Shown here piece after piece: positions 5,835 to 6,949 of a stretch of DNA of 6,949 bases (position 1 is the first letter of the stretch; each line of letters starts with the position of its first letter). Position numbers and translations under genes: made by a program. This DNA is from Bacillota bacterium (lineage in GTDB: Bacteria; Bacillota; Sulfobacillia; JAJZYS01; JAJYTV01): NCBI GenBank assembly GCA_021792885.1, contig JAJYTV010000094.1:1-6949 (forward strand), written 5' to 3'. The notes beneath the pieces were generated by a model. The model was given only the letters and a program-made list of their open reading frames with translations, was not told where the DNA came from and made no database searches.

Positions 5835-6577
5835 CGCCACCGAAGCGGCCGAACTGGCGCAGGCGCCTCTCGACGATCGGTGCTGCTCTCCTCGCATTGC
5901 TCGCGAAGCTCAAGGCGATCCTGCTCTTCGCGCTGCACGTCCCGTTCCTCGGCTCCGGCCTCACGTTCCTCCTGAGCGCCTGGGTCTACGGCGCGAGCTT
6001 CGGGTGGACGTTCGGCGTCGGCTTCGCCGTGCTGCTCCTGCTGCATGAACTCGGGCATTTCGTCGCGATCCGGGCATACGGCCTGCGCGCCGGCGCACCG
6101 GTCTTCATCCCGTTCCTCGGAGCCGCGATCTTCCTTCGCCAGCAGCCGCAGAGCCCGCAGCAGGAGTTCGTCATCGCGGCGGCAGGGCCGCTTGCGGGTA
6201 CGCTCGCGAGCGGTGCGGCGTGGCTCTTGGGCACCGCGTCGGGTCAGGGCGTGCTCCTCAGTCTCGCCTACTTCGGCTTCTTCCTGCAGGCCTTCAACCT
6301 GATCCCTGTGTGGCCGCTGGACGGCGGCCGCATGGTCGCCGCCGTCGACCGGCGCATCTGGTGGGTCGGCATCCCCGTACTGCTGCTCGTCGCGTGGCTC
6401 GGCCGCTCCCCGATCGGCCTTCTGATCGTCGGCGTGCTGCTCTGGCAGTTCTTCACGCAGCGGCGCATGGCCTCGCCGGACCTGCCGATCCCGACGCCCA
6501 TGCGCCTCCTCTACGGCGCCATCTGGCTCGGCCTCTTGACCCTGAACCTCGCCCTCGCGCACGTCACGGGAGGCTGA
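5831..6577 (+). CDS. M50 family site-2 protease-type zinc metalloprotease
   Basis: This is an integral membrane zinc protease (248 aa) of the type that cuts transmembrane helices of regulators or cleared peptides. The zinc site is HELGH (72-76) in a hydrophobic segment. The third ligand is Asp164 in NLIPVWPLDGGR (156-167), with the family's NxxPxxPLDGG form. AAGPLAG (117-123) is the conserved segment between them. Hydrophobic stretches suitable as membrane helices lie near 17-38, 43-58, 61-80, 112-133, 140-160, 178-190, 194-209 and 226-244. There is no PDZ or CBS domain, so this is a minimal S2P rather than an RseP or SpoIVFB form. The N-terminus is short and basic (KRPNWRRR). The ATG overlaps the HAD stop as ATGA, indicating translational coupling. 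The substrate is unknown; no anti-sigma or sigma factor gene is in the window. Confidence 0.92.
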   Translation: MTPPKRPNWRRRLSTIGAALLALLAKLKAILLFALHVPFLGSGLTFLLSAWVYGASFGWTFGVGFAVLLLLHELGHFVAIRAYGLRAGAPVFIPFLGAAIFLRQQPQSPQQEFVIAAAGPLAGTLASGAAWLLGTASGQGVLLSLAYFGFFLQAFNLIPVWPLDGGRMVAAVDRRIWWVGIPVLLLVAWLGRSPIGLLIVGVLLWQFFTQRRMASPDLPIPTPMRLLYGAIWLGLLTLNLALAHVTGG

Positions 6578-6645
6578 GCCGCAAAGGCTAGCGCGCGCGG
6601 CGGTAGGTCTCGGTGCGCGCATGCGGGCGAAAGCCCATTCCCCCC

Positions 6646-6653
6646 TTACAATG
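6646..6653 (+). promoter_or_regulatory. Candidate -10 region of the structured RNA
   Basis: TTACAATG contains TACAAT (6647-6652), one base from the -10 consensus, and repeats exactly the octamer found before the ene-reductase operon. Transcription would start 7-8 bases on, at 6659-6660, which is the first paired base of the predicted RNA rod. No recognisable -35 hexamer lies 16-18 bp upstream. Confidence 0.4.
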
Positions 6654-6659
6654 TTCGCG

Positions 6660-6739
6660 GCATCGGATACTCCTCTTCTTTCGCGACATTTGCCCTGGAG
6701 GGTGTGCCCTCTCAGGGTCGTCTTGAGGTGATCTGATGC
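6660..6739 (+). ncRNA. Candidate structured RNA (rod-shaped, 80 nt), unrecognised family
   Basis: The ends pair: GCATCGGAT (6660-6668) with ATCTGATGC (6731-6739), nine pairs with one G-U. Inside, CCTC (6672-6675) pairs with GAGG (6725-6728) and GAC (6685-6687) with GTC (6720-6722). The tip is a ten-pair hairpin: CCCTGGAGGG (6693-6702), loop TGTG, CCCTC, one bulged T, CAGGG (6713-6717). The nested arms form one long rod whose 5' end coincides with the start predicted from the TTACAATG box. It matches no tRNA, tmRNA, SRP, RNase P or riboswitch signature I know. It may be a small RNA, a 5' leader of a gene beyond the window, or the 3' end of the M50 operon. The strand assignment rests only on the promoter-like box. 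Confidence 0.4.
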
Positions 6740-6773
6740 GATACTCTGTCTCGATCGTAACGTAGGTCCCTAC

Positions 6774-6802
6774 GGGGAGTAGCGCCACCTCCCCGAGGGG
6801 AG
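6774..6802 (+). promoter_or_regulatory. Competing hairpins (GGGGAG / CTCCCC / GGGGAG)
   Basis: CTCCCC (6789-6794) can pair with the GGGGAG before it (6774-6779, 9-nt loop) or with the identical GGGGAG after it (6797-6802). The second option needs some end pairs open because only GA lies between the arms. The first GGGGAG also competes with the CGTAGG/CCTACG hairpin at 6761-6774. Such exclusive pairings occur in attenuators and riboswitch leaders. The decamer GGGGAGTAGC (6774-6783) resembles the 5' conserved element of yybP-ykoY manganese riboswitches, but the later conserved parts were not found. Confidence 0.3.
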
Positions 6803-6828
6803 ATGGCTAATTGTAGTTGACCTGTAAT

Positions 6829-6838
6829 ATACATGTAT
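6829..6838. repeat. Perfect 10-bp palindrome in AT-rich DNA
   Basis: ATACATGTAT is exactly self-complementary. It lies 6 bp after a TTGACC hexamer (6817-6822) that resembles a -35 element, although no good -10 follows at normal spacing. It is a possible protein-binding site for a gene beyond the window. Confidence 0.3.
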
Positions 6839-6949
6839 GCGCTAGCCGTTCAGTTGCTTGGTTTCTTCTTTACGTCACACAAAGCCTGATGGTCGATGGC
6901 GGTCAAGTGAAGCGGTCTGCCGCGAGCAGCCAACACCTTTCTGTTGCTC

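Larger units (their letters stand above)
6578..6949. other. Gene-free, structure-rich 3' region
   Basis: There is no convincing coding frame in these 372 bases. Contents in order: a small GGGC-GAAA-GCCC tetraloop hairpin (6625-6636); a TTACAATG promoter-like box; an 80-nt self-complementary stretch (6660-6739); a CGTAGG/CCTACG hairpin (6761-6774); competing GGGGAG/CTCCCC hairpins (6774-6802); a perfect palindrome (6829-6838); GCGG-TCTG-CCGC near 6912-6923; and an imperfect stem, GAGCA..ACA with TGTTGCTC, at the last bases. From about 6803 the DNA is visibly richer in A and T than the genes, as in a promoter or acquired segment. The M50 operon has no clear intrinsic terminator; the strong hairpin at 6693-6717 might serve, though only TCGTCTT follows it. 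Confidence 0.6.

Noticed and set aside
5699..6622. 307-codon minus-strand frame opposite the site-2 protease
   Set aside because: It is extremely Glu/Arg/Gln-rich, as expected for the complement of hydrophobic membrane-protein codons, and has no conserved domain.
6588..6788. 66-codon minus-strand frame ending 11 bp from the M50 stop
   Set aside because: The GTG start has its purine-rich site directly abutting it, codon choice is less GC-biased than in neighbouring genes, the product resembles nothing I know, and the frame runs through the RNA-like stems. A real small gene is not excluded.
1..6949. tRNA, rRNA, CRISPR array, insertion sequence or prophage signals
   Set aside because: I found no cloverleaf, rRNA-like stretch, regularly spaced repeats, transposase or integrase frame, or paired terminal repeats with target duplications.

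Overview
This is a high-GC bacterial segment. The genes use strong AGGAGG-type Shine-Dalgarno sites with GTG and TTG starts as well as ATG. The left end looks like a true contig edge, because bases 1-9 match the 3' end of the common Illumina adapter. The gene set (acetyl-CoA synthetase, kumamolisin-type acid peptidase, YqjM-type ene-reductase, HAD phosphatase, site-2 protease) suggests a heterotrophic environmental bacterium. A sedolisin would suit an acidic habitat, but that is inference, and I cannot name a phylum.

Layout. Positions 1-200 hold no confident gene, only the adapter remnant and a hairpin terminator for acs. The minus strand at 201-2270 encodes an AMP-forming acetyl-CoA synthetase. 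A 331-bp divergent intergenic region (2271-2601) carries a perfect 12-bp palindrome, a good operator candidate. The plus strand at 2602-4041 encodes an S53 (kumamolisin-like) serine-carboxyl peptidase with all four catalytic residues and the calcium site. A promoter-like TTACAATG box with an inverted repeat over the expected start point then precedes a compact three-gene unit: class III old yellow enzyme (4101-5120), HAD-IB hydrolase (5169-5834, TTG start), and a minimal M50 site-2 protease (5831-6577, ATGA overlap).

The last 372 bases (6578-6949) have no convincing gene but are rich in structure. A second TTACAATG box sits where it would start transcription at the first base of an 80-nt self-complementary rod (6660-6739). 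This is followed by mutually exclusive GGGGAG/CTCCCC hairpins, then visibly AT-richer DNA with a perfect ATACATGTAT palindrome. This is the least explained part of the window and the best candidate for an undescribed structured RNA or leader.

Functional links. acs supplies acetyl-CoA from acetate and is transcribed away from the peptidase, with which it may share control through the palindrome. The other three genes appear co-transcribed and translationally coupled: a Shine-Dalgarno-masking hairpin lies before the HAD gene, and the HAD stop overlaps the protease start. Nothing in the sequence shows a shared biochemical pathway for those three.
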